Assembly: GCF_011045165.1 (NCBI RefSeq)
Contig: NZ_JAAKZI010000004.1
Span: 1-64,000, forward strand
Reading direction: 5' to 3'
Source: Arthrobacter silviterrae
GTDB taxonomy: Bacteria; Actinomycetota; Actinomycetes; Actinomycetales; Micrococcaceae
DNA: 64,000 nt
The number at the start of each line of letters is the position of its first letter. Position 1 is the stretch's first letter. The notes below the pieces were generated by a model. That model had not been told where the DNA came from, did not search any database, and saw only the letters and a list, made by a program, of their open reading frames with translations. The position numbers were made by a program, and so were the translations under genes. Of this stretch, positions 8,393-16,600 are shown piece by piece.

Positions 8393-9202
8393 TCAGTGCT
8401 CCGCCCCGCTGCTGTGCTGCCCGCTTAGAAGTTCCAAGTGGTTCAGGGCTTCGCTGTCGGCCGCAAATTTGGCGGCGGCTTGCGAGCGGTCCTGCACCTG
8501 GAGTTTGCGATAGGTGTGTTCGAGGTGTTTTGCGACAGTGCGGGGACTGCAGCCGGTCCGCCGGGCGATGGCGGCGTTGGTTTCGCCCGCTGCCACCCTT
8601 GAGAGAACGTCGAATTCCGCGTCAGTCAGCAGGGCCAGGGTCCGGCCTGGTGACGGGGCATAGTCCCTGTTCCGTTCCGCGGCCCGGACCAGGCAGGCGA
8701 AGGACTTGGCCAGGGGCCGCTGCAGCACTGCCAGGATGGCGCGGTCCGTTTCGGTGAAGTCGTGCTGTGAGCGGTTCAGGGCGATCCCTACCACTGTGGG
8801 GCCGGGCGCCTCCACGGTGATGGCCATTTGGTGTTCCACGGGGATCGGGCGAAAAAAGTACTCATAGAGGTCGAGCCGGTGGAAATGCCCCGTGTCGAGG
8901 AAGTCGCTCACCTTGACCGGGTCCACGTGGTGCGGGTCCTTGTAGTAGTTGACCAACGGGTGTTCAGCGACAAATTGCGCAAAGACCTGGCGGGTTTCCA
9001 GTGCCAGGCTGCCGGACGGGAAATCCCGGTAGCTGACACCCTGGGGCCCAATTTCGTTGTACGTTGCCACATCGCAGCCCAGCAGCGACGCCAGGGCCGG
9101 AAGCACCAATTCCGGAAATTGCTCAGGGCGGGACAGCGAATCCAGGCCCCCGACCAGGTCCACAACAATCTCCAGCTGGCGCAGCGATATGTACATGTCC
9201 AT
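8393..9202 (-). CDS. LuxR-family transcriptional regulator
   Basis: A 269-residue regulator whose C-terminal LuxR helix-turn-helix is clear (LTDAEFDVLSRVAAGETNAAIARRTGCSPRTVAKHLE region, about residues 192-255). The N-terminal 180 residues have no receiver-domain signature and no autoinducer motif that I recognise; a GAF-like sensory domain is possible. It is divergent from the flavin oxidase at 9352 and upstream of the secreted dehydrogenase, so it may control both. ATG at 9202 is followed by an in-frame ATG at 9196 and neither has a strong ribosome binding site, so the start is uncertain by two codons. Confidence 0.85.
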   Translation of the reverse strand: MDMYISLRQLEIVVDLVGGLDSLSRPEQFPELVLPALASLLGCDVATYNEIGPQGVSYRDFPSGSLALETRQVFAQFVAEHPLVNYYKDPHHVDPVKVSDFLDTGHFHRLDLYEYFFRPIPVEHQMAITVEAPGPTVVGIALNRSQHDFTETDRAILAVLQRPLAKSFACLVRAAERNRDYAPSPGRTLALLTDAEFDVLSRVAAGETNAAIARRTGCSPRTVAKHLEHTYRKLQVQDRSQAAAKFAADSEALNHLELLSGQHSSGAEH

Positions 9203-9351
9203 CGACCGATTTCACGATGCGGTTCGGCGGCAATGCCGTTCCGGCCAAGGGCCGGGGCGGCGTGCACAATGTGCGTATAGTCTACCGCCGCCCGTGTGCC
9301 TAGCGTAGGGGCTGGGAGGAAGCCTATGGCGACAATTGAGGACGGGACATC

Positions 9352-10743
9352 ATGGACACCGGACAAGTGGCACAGTTGCGCGAGAGCATTCACGGAACAG
9401 TTATTTCCCCCCAGGATGCGGGCTATGACGCGGCGCGGGCCGTGTACAACGGCATGATCGACAGGCACCCTGCCGCCGTGGTCCAGGTCTCTGACGCCGG
9501 CGACGTGGTGGCCGCCGTCGCCTTTGCCCGCGGGCAGGGCCTGGACATCGCCGTCCGCGGCGGGGGCCACAGCGCGCCCGGTTTTGGGACGTGCGACGGC
9601 GGCTTGGTCATCGACTTCTCCAAGCGCACCGGCATCCGGGTCGACGCTGCCGCGCAGACGGCACGCGCGGAAGCCGGGACCACCTGGTCCGGATTCGACC
9701 ACGCCACGCACACCTACGGGCTGGCGACCACGGGCGGCATCATCGGATCCACCGGCATTGCCGGGCTGACACTGGGCGGCGGCATCGGATACCTGGCGCG
9801 CAGGCATGGACTGGCCTGCGACAACCTGCTGCAGGCAGACGTGGTGCTGGCAGACGGCCGCCTGGTCAGCGCCAGCATTGACGAAAACGAGGACCTCTTC
9901 TGGGCCCTTCGCGGCGGCGGCGGAAACTTTGGAGTGGTGACTTCGCTGGAATATGCCCTGCATCCCGTCGACACCGTCTACGGCGGGGTTGTCATCTTTC
10001 CGGCCAGCGCGGGCCGTGAGGTGGGCGGGTTCTTCCGCGAGTACATTGCCGCAGCCCCGGAGGAATTTGGCGCGTTCCTCGGTTTCCACCAGGGCCCGCC
10101 CGTGCCATTCCTCCCGGAGGAGTTCCATGGAACACCCATTTGCGTGGTGGTGGGGGCCTGGTCCGGGGCCCTGGCCGACGGCGCCCGCATGTGGGAGCCG
10201 GTCCTGGCGGCAGGACCCGTGCTGGGACAGTTCACCGGGCCGATGCCCTACCCCGCGGTCAACGGGCTGTTTGACGCCCTGCTTCCGGCCGGGCTGCAGG
10301 CGTACTGGAAGGCGGACTTCATGGGGGAGCTCAGTGACGCGGCCCTCGGGGTTGCCGTTGACTTTGGTTCGAAGGTTCCCAGTGTCCAGTCCGCCAACCA
10401 TTTCTATCCCATTGACGGGGCCGTGCAGCGCGTTGCTGCCGACGCCACGGCATTTGGGTACCGCGACGTTGGCTTTGCGCCTGTCATTGCGGGCATGTGG
10501 GAGGACCCCGCGGACAACGAGGCCAACATCAACTGGGTTCGGGACTATTGGACTGCGCTGCACCCTTACGCGGAGGCCGGCGGATACATCAATTTCATGG
10601 ACGCCGACGACCAGCACCGCATCCAGGAAAACTATCGCGGGAACTTCGACAGGCTGGCCGCCGTCAAGGCCAAGTACGATCCGGACAACGTGTTCCACCT
10701 CAACCAGAACATCGTTCCGGCAGTGCCCGCCGCATCACGGTAG
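9352..10743 (+). CDS. FAD-linked oxidase, berberine bridge enzyme (BBE) family
   Basis: A 463-residue VAO/PCMH-fold flavoprotein. The FAD-binding domain (about 35-205) contains RGGGHSAPG, whose H73 is the expected 8-alpha-histidyl FAD attachment site. The second attachment cysteine of bicovalent members is not evident in the GGIIGSTGIAGLTLGGG region, so single covalent attachment is likely. The C-terminal BBE segment ends with DPDNVFHLNQNI. Bacterial relatives oxidise sugars, oligosaccharides or secondary metabolites, transferring electrons to O2. The divergent LuxR gene and the secreted sugar dehydrogenase suggest carbohydrate oxidation, but the substrate is open. A DUF1059 gene follows closely. 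Confidence 0.88.
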   Translation: MDTGQVAQLRESIHGTVISPQDAGYDAARAVYNGMIDRHPAAVVQVSDAGDVVAAVAFARGQGLDIAVRGGGHSAPGFGTCDGGLVIDFSKRTGIRVDAAAQTARAEAGTTWSGFDHATHTYGLATTGGIIGSTGIAGLTLGGGIGYLARRHGLACDNLLQADVVLADGRLVSASIDENEDLFWALRGGGGNFGVVTSLEYALHPVDTVYGGVVIFPASAGREVGGFFREYIAAAPEEFGAFLGFHQGPPVPFLPEEFHGTPICVVVGAWSGALADGARMWEPVLAAGPVLGQFTGPMPYPAVNGLFDALLPAGLQAYWKADFMGELSDAALGVAVDFGSKVPSVQSANHFYPIDGAVQRVAADATAFGYRDVGFAPVIAGMWEDPADNEANINWVRDYWTALHPYAEAGGYINFMDADDQHRIQENYRGNFDRLAAVKAKYDPDNVFHLNQNIVPAVPAASR

Positions 10744-10780
10744 GGATGGCAGCCGGATGGCATGAAAGGAGGTGAATGAA

Positions 10781-10975
10781 ATGGCACGGGTAATGATTGA
10801 TTGCCGCAAGCTTCCCAGCGACGTGGGCTGCACACTGACCGTGGCGGGAACGGAGGAGGAAGTCCTGCCGGTCTCCACGGCCCACGCGGTGGCGGTGCAC
10901 GGAGAAGTGGACGGCCCCGAGCTCCAGGAAATGCTCCGCAGCGCCATGGAACCTGCCGAAGCGGCCATGGCGTAG
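10781..10975 (+). CDS. DUF1059 family small protein
   Basis: A 64-residue protein matching the DUF1059 pattern: a Cys near the N-terminus (IDCRKLPSDVGC), a TEEEVLP acidic start of helix, and a HAVAVHG histidine motif followed by ELQEMLRSAME. Cys9, Cys18 and the two histidines could bind a metal, but function is unknown. The start is decided by an ideal AAAGGAGGTGA (10765-10775) spaced 8 nt from ATG 10781; the in-frame GTG at 10772 lies inside that ribosome binding site and is rejected. It is 37 bp downstream of the BBE oxidase and probably in the same operon. Confidence 0.8.
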   Translation: MARVMIDCRKLPSDVGCTLTVAGTEEEVLPVSTAHAVAVHGEVDGPELQEMLRSAMEPAEAAMA

Positions 10976-10994
10976 GACGCCGGCAACGGTGCAG

Positions 10995-11013
10995 GTGCCG
11001 CTCCGGGCGGCAC
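10995..11013. terminator. Short GC hairpin between convergent genes
   Basis: GTGCCGC and GCGGCAC form a perfect 7-bp stem with a 5-nt loop, between the DUF1059 gene and the convergent glycosylase-like gene. There is no T-run, so it is only a possible terminator. Confidence 0.35.
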
Positions 11014-11047
11014 CGGCTCCGTGCTGCCCGGCACGTTGGTGGTTCGG

Positions 11048-11683
11048 TCAGCGGCCCTTGACGGGAATGCCGTTGCGGGTCATGGACTCGGCGTATGCCT
11101 TGGCCGACTCCAGGAGCCAGCCTGCCTGCCGTTCGGCGGAGCCGGCAAAGCTGCGCCCGCTCAGGGAGCGGACCTTGTAGATCCCGAAGCCGCGCTTGTA
11201 GAGCATGGGCCCCTGGGCCTTCAGGAGTTGGTCGGCCAGGCGGTGTGCCTCGGTGCCGTGCGCCACGAGGGCGGAAGCCCGGGGGACCAAGGTCAGGAAC
11301 TTCACGAGGGGGCGCAGTCCCTGTTCAATCTGCTGTGCGCTCAAGCGGCCGTTGGCCGCACCGGGCGTGAACCACGGATGGACATTCCACGGCATGACAT
11401 AGCTTGGCTTGAGCCCCAGCTGCCAGTGGATGCCGAGGAGGCGCGTGGCGGCCTGCTCGTCGCCGGCGGTGACAAAGCCGGCCTCATCCAGTTCCCCCAC
11501 GTTGGAGAACAGGCTGATGATGCGGCACTCATCGACATCGTGCACCGGATCCACATACGCAACCTGCTGCCCGGGCCGGGCCTCGGCCAGTGCGTCGCAG
11601 AGTTCGGTGATGGGCGCTATGTTCTCGTCGTAACGACGGTTCCAGAGCTGTTCACGCAGTGATTCAGTAGCCACGGATGTCAT
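11048..11683 (-). CDS. Uracil-DNA glycosylase superfamily protein
   Basis: A 211-residue protein with the PWNVHPW motif (98-104) seen in a subgroup of the uracil-DNA glycosylase superfamily, a YVDPVHD segment (43-49) in place of the first active-site motif, and ALVAHGTEAHR where the family has its second catalytic loop. It lacks the Cys cluster of iron-sulfur (family 4/5) enzymes. Glycosylase activity on uracil is not certain; many such proteins are only annotated by fold. ATG 11683 has AAGGAG 13 nt upstream; the frame remains open to 11782, but the earlier codons look like leader. The gene stands alone between the DUF1059 gene and the padR unit. Confidence 0.7.
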   Translation of the reverse strand: MTSVATESLREQLWNRRYDENIAPITELCDALAEARPGQQVAYVDPVHDVDECRIISLFSNVGELDEAGFVTAGDEQAATRLLGIHWQLGLKPSYVMPWNVHPWFTPGAANGRLSAQQIEQGLRPLVKFLTLVPRASALVAHGTEAHRLADQLLKAQGPMLYKRGFGIYKVRSLSGRSFAGSAERQAGWLLESAKAYAESMTRNGIPVKGR

Positions 11684-11883
11684 TGAGGGCTTGGTCTCCT
11701 TGGGGTTTGGGAATGAGTGACCCGCGCTTCCCCAAAAGCGGGTTGGTCCAGCGATTGAGCCTACCAATTTTCCGCCGTTCATGGGCGCTGGAGGTTTGTG
11801 CTAGGCCCTGCGGCGGGCCGCAAGTGTGAGAAACTCAACAGCCATTTTCGATATACCCCTTCCCAGGCTAGTAGTTGATCAGA

Positions 11884-11889
11884 TACAGT
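11884..11889 (+). promoter_or_regulatory. -10 box of probable leaderless padR mRNA
   Basis: TACAGT ends 7 nt before the padR ATG at 11897, and no Shine-Dalgarno lies between. This places the expected transcription start on the A of the start codon. The -35 region is weak (TTCCCA/TCCCAG). Confidence 0.55.
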
Positions 11890-11896
11890 AATAGTC

Positions 11897-12274
11897 ATGG
11901 TTCAGAACCCCAGCGAAAGCCCCCCGCAGTCCGAACCCTTTGCGGCCGACCTGCTGCGGGGCCACACGGACACGATCGTGCTGGGCGTCCTTCGCGGGGC
12001 CGAAAGCTATGGCTTCGAGATTTACAAGACCATCAGGGATGCCACAGGCGGCCTGTACGAAATCAAGGAAGCAACCCTGTACGCCACCTACCGCCGGCTG
12101 GTCAAGGACGGACTCGTCGAGGCCAGCTGGGGTGACGAGACCCAGGGCGGACGGCGCAAGTACTACCGCATCACCGACGCCGGCCGGGCCGTCTACGCCA
12201 AGAACGTCCAGTCGTGGACGGCAACACAGCGGATCATCAACACGCTCCTGAACGTGAAAGGCGGCACGCCATGA
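11897..12274 (+). CDS. PadR-family transcriptional regulator
   Basis: A 125-residue PadR regulator. Its winged helix (about 22-97) shows the family pattern VLGVLRGAESYGFEIYK, then EATLYATYRRLVKDGLV and the wing GGRRKYYRITDAGR. The C-terminal helix for dimerisation is short. It overlaps the next gene by 4 bp (ATGA). The next gene encodes a HAAS-domain membrane protein, and an ABC drug-type exporter follows. PadR proteins in such units commonly repress the downstream membrane genes until a toxic ligand binds; that role is inferred from arrangement. Confidence 0.92.
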   Translation: MVQNPSESPPQSEPFAADLLRGHTDTIVLGVLRGAESYGFEIYKTIRDATGGLYEIKEATLYATYRRLVKDGLVEASWGDETQGGRRKYYRITDAGRAVYAKNVQSWTATQRIINTLLNVKGGTP

Positions 12275-13215
12275 GCAGCGCCGAACACTCCAACATTCAC
12301 CGCTACCTGGACGACGCCTTCGCCGGCCTGCCCATGAACGCCGAACTTCAGGACCTCAAGGAGGAAATCCGCTCCAACATGCAGTCAAGGGTGGCTGAAC
12401 TGGAAGGGCAGGGCGTGGCGCCTGCCGCCGCGGCCGCCACGGCCATTGACGAGTTGGGCGACGTTCGGGCCATCATCGGGGACAGTGGCGCCGGAACCAA
12501 CGAAGGAAGCAACGCAGGAAGCAACGGAAGAACCGCAGGAACCGTTGCCGAGCACCTGGCCGCGCACGCCGCCAACAAGGTCAGGCCACGGCCGGGCTTC
12601 GTCACAGGCACGGTGCTGTTGTCGGTCATTGCCCTGGCGGCCCTGCTGCTCTTTGTCCTGGTCCTGGGAGACCACGGTTCGCCGGCGCCTGCCGTCCTCT
12701 TCGGATTCGCCCTCGCCATGTGCACAGGGGCCATCACGGCGTGGAGCCTGCAACAGGAGACCAGCCAAAACTATCCGCTGCCACGGCGCCGGGCCCTGGG
12801 ATACGGCGCGGCGGCAGCGGCCGCCGTCGGGCTGTGCCTGTGCGCGCTGGTGGCGGTGGCCGGCACCGGACTGCTGGTGGCGGGCATCTTCGTGGTGCTT
12901 GGCGCCACGGTCGGATTCATCCGGCTGGGCCTGTCCCAAACGAACCGGCGCAAGCCCTGGGTGCGGGCCATGGCCCGCGACTACCAGGCGCAGGACAGGT
13001 TCACGCAGGACCCTGTGGCGGCGGCCAGGTTCGGCATTTATACGGCCGCCATTTGGATTCTGGCGATCGCTGTCTTCATCTGGCTGACCTTCACCTTGGG
13101 CTGGGGGATCTCCTGGCTGGCCTTGCTGACGGGCCTGGCCCTGTTCCTGGTTGTCCTGGCGCGCATGCTCTTCCCCGCCGGGGAGGCTGAGCGGCGCCAG
13201 GCAAAGAGAGAGTAG
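12271..13215 (+). CDS. HAAS-domain (permease prefix) membrane protein
   Basis: A 314-residue protein. Residues 1-70 form the charged helical HAAS/permease-prefix domain (RYLDDAFAGLPMNAELQDLK, then ATAIDELGDV), which regularly accompanies PadR regulators. A Gly/Ser/Asn linker (72-90) leads to five or six hydrophobic segments beginning at about 110, 139, 177, 202 and 262. The start at 12271 is set by translational coupling to padR. The domain is thought to take part in signalling to PadR or to the partner transporter; the mechanism is not established. A hairpin after its stop separates it from the ABC genes, though read-through is likely. Confidence 0.82.
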   Translation: MSSAEHSNIHRYLDDAFAGLPMNAELQDLKEEIRSNMQSRVAELEGQGVAPAAAAATAIDELGDVRAIIGDSGAGTNEGSNAGSNGRTAGTVAEHLAAHAANKVRPRPGFVTGTVLLSVIALAALLLFVLVLGDHGSPAPAVLFGFALAMCTGAITAWSLQQETSQNYPLPRRRALGYGAAAAAAVGLCLCALVAVAGTGLLVAGIFVVLGATVGFIRLGLSQTNRRKPWVRAMARDYQAQDRFTQDPVAAARFGIYTAAIWILAIAVFIWLTFTLGWGISWLALLTGLALFLVVLARMLFPAGEAERRQAKRE

Positions 13216-13232
13216 TCCCAAGAAAAACAAAC

Positions 13233-13258
13233 GGCCCGGATGTTCGAGCATCCGGGCC
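13233..13258. terminator. Perfect 10-bp hairpin after the HAAS gene
   Basis: GGCCCGGATG and CATCCGGGCC pair perfectly around the loop TTCGAG. The T-rich flank is on the minus strand (an A-run at 13221-13230 on the plus strand), so on the plus strand it would act as a weak terminator or attenuator before the ABC genes. Confidence 0.55.
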
Positions 13259-13370
13259 ACCTGTTCCAACCATTGAGTCTCCCCAGGGGATTAGCCGCAG
13301 CGAACTCAAGGCACACCCACAGTTTACTGCAGCGGCCCCGTCGGCAGGCTCCGTTTCAAAGGAGCCCATC

Positions 13371-14366
13371 ATGGCACACAACCCAACCCCGGCGGCCATC
13401 GAGGCCGGCGGCCTGACCAAGAGCTATCCCGGCGGCCGAGGAAAACCGCCCACCCGGGCCTTGGCCGGACTCAGTTTCGCGGTGGAGCCCGGCACCATTT
13501 TCGGCCTGCTGGGGCCCAATGGCGCCGGCAAGTCCACCACCGTCAGAATCCTGGCCACCCTGGCAACCGCCGACTCCGGCAAGGCCACCGTTGCCGGGCA
13601 CGACGTCGGCCGGCACCCCGGGCGGGTCCGTCACGCCATCGGCTTTGTCGCCCAGAAGCAGGTGTCCGACCCCATGGACACGGGCCGGGAAAACCTGGTC
13701 CTGGCCGGCCGCCTCCAGGGCCTTTCCGGACCCGCGGCCAGGGCCCGGGCCACGGAGCTGCTGGAGCGCTTTTCCCTCACGGATGCCGCCGGGCGCCTGG
13801 TCAAGACGTATTCCGGCGGCATGGCCCGCAAGCTGGATGTCGCCATCGGCCTGATGCACCGGCCCCGGGTCCTTTTCCTTGACGAGCCCACCACCGGGCT
13901 GGACCCCGAGGCGCGCGCGGACATGTGGGCGGAGCTGGAAGGCATGGCCCGGGCCGAGGAGATGACGGTGCTGCTGACCACGCACTACCTGGAGGAGGCG
14001 GACAGGCTGGCCAGGCGGCTCGCCATCGTCGACAAGGGGCGGATCGTGGTCGAGGGCACCCCCGGGGAACTGAAAGACGCGCTGCACGGGGACGCCGTCG
14101 TCGTCGAACTTGCCGATCCTGCGCGGGACGCGGGCCGGGCCCGGGAGGTGGTGGCCGGAGCCGGACTGCTCCGGGAGATCCTGGCGGACGGCCGCTTCCT
14201 GCGGGGGAGGGCGGATGCTGGCGGAACCGCGCTGCCGGCAGTGCTTGCACGGCTGGAGGCGGCCGGCATCGCGGTCGTTTCCGCAACCGTCGCCCGGCCC
14301 AGCCTTGACGACGTCTACCTGCGCCACACCGGGCACGTCTTTGCGCAGCTGGAGGTGGCGGCATGA
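13371..14366 (+). CDS. ABC transporter ATP-binding protein (DrrA/CcmA-like, drug export)
   Basis: A 331-residue nucleotide-binding subunit. It has Walker A GPNGAGKST (48-56), signature YSGGMARK (147-154), Walker [13 protein letters not shown] (167-178) and the H-loop TTHYLEEA, all intact. The 100-residue extension after the ATPase core is typical of the daunorubicin-resistance DrrA family. ATG at 13371 has AAAGGAG upstream. The gene is coupled by a 4-bp overlap to the permease that follows. Export of a drug, antibiotic or lipid is the expected role; the substrate is unknown. Confidence 0.92.
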   Translation: MAHNPTPAAIEAGGLTKSYPGGRGKPPTRALAGLSFAVEPGTIFGLLGPNGAGKSTTVRILATLATADSGKATVAGHDVGRHPGRVRHAIGFVAQKQVSDPMDTGRENLVLAGRLQGLSGPAARARATELLERFSLTDAAGRLVKTYSGGMARKLDVAIGLMHRPRVLFLDEPTTGLDPEARADMWAELEGMARAEEMTVLLTTHYLEEADRLARRLAIVDKGRIVVEGTPGELKDALHGDAVVVELADPARDAGRAREVVAGAGLLREILADGRFLRGRADAGGTALPAVLARLEAAGIAVVSATVARPSLDDVYLRHTGHVFAQLEVAA

Positions 14367-15148
14367 GCATCCTGGGCGCCACCACACACACCGCGATCCT
14401 CACGGCCCGCCAGTTGCGAGCGTTCGGGCGGATGCCGGTGTACCTGGCGATGAACCTCATCCAGCCCATCATCTGGCTGCTCCTGTTTGGGCAGCTGTTC
14501 AAGTCGGTGGTCAACATCCCCGGCTTCAGCGGAGGCAGCGACTACCTGGTGTTCCTGACCCCCGGCATTGTCATGATGATGGCCCTCTTTGGCAGCGCCT
14601 GGGCCGGGACGTCGTACATCCAGGACATGGACCGGGGAGTCATGGACAGGTTCCTCACCTCGCCCACCAGCCGCGGTGCCATGATTCTGTCCACCATGCT
14701 GTTCCAGGCCGTGCTGACGGTCCTCCAAACACTGGTGGTGCTGGGCGTGGCATGGCTTGCCGGTGCCAGGTTCGACGGCGGACTGCCGGGCCTGGCCGTC
14801 CTCCTTCTTTCCGCCGTGCTCCTGACGTTTGTGTTTGCCGCCTTCTCCAATGGCATGGCCCTGCTGGCGAAGACACAGACGGCCCTCATCGCCATCTCGC
14901 AGCTCATTTCCTTTCCGCTGATGTTCCTCAGTTCCGCCATCATGGACACCTCGCTTTCTCCCGCGTGGGTGGGCGTGGTGGCGCGGTTCAACCCCTTCGA
15001 ATGGGCCGTCGCCGCGGGGCGCGGGGCGCTGCAGGCGGCGCCCGACTGGGGTTCGGTCTGGGGTTCTCTGGGACTGCTGGCGGCGCTTGCCGTGCTCATG
15101 ACCTGGCTGGCCGCGCGGGCGTTCCGCTTCTACCAGCGCGGGCTGTAG
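14363..15148 (+). CDS. ABC-2 type transporter permease
   Basis: A 261-residue ABC-2 permease with six hydrophobic segments and the family features AMNLIQPIIWLLLFGQLF near the start and an NPFEWAVAAGR segment before the last helix. It overlaps the ATPase gene by 4 bp and would form the membrane half of a DrrAB-type exporter. Together with padR and the HAAS gene it makes a four-gene inducible-efflux unit. Confidence 0.92.
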   Translation: MSILGATTHTAILTARQLRAFGRMPVYLAMNLIQPIIWLLLFGQLFKSVVNIPGFSGGSDYLVFLTPGIVMMMALFGSAWAGTSYIQDMDRGVMDRFLTSPTSRGAMILSTMLFQAVLTVLQTLVVLGVAWLAGARFDGGLPGLAVLLLSAVLLTFVFAAFSNGMALLAKTQTALIAISQLISFPLMFLSSAIMDTSLSPAWVGVVARFNPFEWAVAAGRGALQAAPDWGSVWGSLGLLAALAVLMTWLAARAFRFYQRGL

Positions 15149-15221
15149 AACGGCGGGGGCTGGCGGCCGGATGGTGGACAAATCCGGCCGCCCGGCCCCT
15201 GTTTGTGTGAAGATGGATGGC

Positions 15222-16460
15222 ATGCGCCCCATGCAACACTCCAGCAAACTCGCCAATGTACGGTATGAACTTCGCGGCCCGATTCTTCACGCGGCCCAGA
15301 AGATGGAGGCGGAGGGCCACCGGATCCTGCGCATGAACCTTGGCGACACCGCGCCCTTCGGGCTGGAGGCCCCCGAATCCATTGTGGTGGACATGATCCA
15401 CCACCTGCGCGGCGCCCAGGGCTACAGCGATTCCAAGGGCATCTTCTCCGCCCGCACCGCCATTTCGCAGTACTACCAGACCCGCGGCCTGATGAAGATC
15501 GGCGTCGAGGACATTTTCGTGGGCAACGGCGTGAGCGAACTGATCTCCATGACCCTGCAGGCGTTTTTGGAAAACGGCGATGAAGTGCTCATCCCGGCCC
15601 CCGACTACCCGCTGTGGACGGCCTCCGTGACGCTGACCGGCGGGGTTCCCGTCCACTACCTGTGCGACGAGGACAATGAATGGTGGCCGGACATGGCGGA
15701 CGTCGCGGCCAAGATCACCCCGAACACCCGCGCCATCGTCATCATCAACCCGAACAACCCCACGGGCGCCGTTTACCCGCGGCACATCCTGGAGCAGTTT
15801 GTGGACCTGGCCCGGGACAACGACCTGGTCATCTTTGCTGACGAAATCTACGAAAAGATCCTCTACGACGGCCGCACGCACATCCACATGGCCTCCCTGG
15901 CCGACGATGTCTGCACACTCACGTTCAGCGGACTGTCCAAGGCCTACCGGATGCCCGGCTACCGGGCCGGCTGGGTGGCGCTGTCCGGGCCACGTGCCGC
16001 CATGGCGGACTTCAAGGAGTCGCTGGAGCTGATCGCCTCCCTGCGCCTGTGTTCCAACGTCCCAGCCCAGCACGCCATCCAAACGTCCCTGGGCGGCTAC
16101 CAAAGCATCAACGACCTGACGAAACCCGGCGGGCGGCTGTGCGAGCAGCGCACCCGCGCCTCGGAGCTGCTCAACGCGCTGCCGGGCGTCTCCTGCGTCC
16201 CCGCCGCCGGCGCGATGTACCTCTTCGTGAAGCTGGACCCGGAGATGTATCCGATCGACAATGATGAGAAATTCGTCATCGACCTGCTGCAGGACCAAAA
16301 GCTCCTGGTGTCCCACGGCACCGCCTTCCATTGGCCCACGCCGGACCATTTCCGCTTCGTGGTGCTGCCCTCCGTTGGCGACATCGAAGAGGCCGTGCGC
16401 AGGATTTCCACCTTCCTGGCGGTCTACCGGCGCAAGTACGCCGCGGCAGCCCAGCGTTAG
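15222..16460 (+). CDS. Pyridoxal phosphate-dependent aminotransferase, AlaA type
   Basis: A 412-residue class I/II aminotransferase that closely follows the actinobacterial alanine aminotransferase pattern: AQGYSDSKGIFSAR, GNGVSELISMTLQAFL, APDYPLWTASVTLTGG and INPNNPTGAVY. The Schiff-base lysine is K240 in SGLSKAYRMPGYRAGW. It should interconvert pyruvate/glutamate and alanine/2-oxoglutarate. Several in-frame starts are crowded at 15171, 15213 and 15222, none with a strong ribosome binding site. 15222 is chosen because homology begins just after it. It appears monocistronic. Confidence 0.87.
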   Translation: MRPMQHSSKLANVRYELRGPILHAAQKMEAEGHRILRMNLGDTAPFGLEAPESIVVDMIHHLRGAQGYSDSKGIFSARTAISQYYQTRGLMKIGVEDIFVGNGVSELISMTLQAFLENGDEVLIPAPDYPLWTASVTLTGGVPVHYLCDEDNEWWPDMADVAAKITPNTRAIVIINPNNPTGAVYPRHILEQFVDLARDNDLVIFADEIYEKILYDGRTHIHMASLADDVCTLTFSGLSKAYRMPGYRAGWVALSGPRAAMADFKESLELIASLRLCSNVPAQHAIQTSLGGYQSINDLTKPGGRLCEQRTRASELLNALPGVSCVPAAGAMYLFVKLDPEMYPIDNDEKFVIDLLQDQKLLVSHGTAFHWPTPDHFRFVVLPSVGDIEEAVRRISTFLAVYRRKYAAAAQR

Positions 16461-16600
16461 CCGGGCGGACGCCGCCTGCCGCCGACAGACGCCCGGGAAT
16501 AGTTCCGGGCACGCCAAAGTTCCCAATGTAGATACAAACGCATATTCATGACCGGGGTGCTTGACCGCCTCGGCAGAACAACAGAGCGGACGGAACACAC

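Noticed and set aside
10772-10780. GTG start at 10772 for the DUF1059 protein
   Set aside because: The codon lies inside the Shine-Dalgarno AAAGGAGGTGA, which is spaced ideally for ATG 10781.
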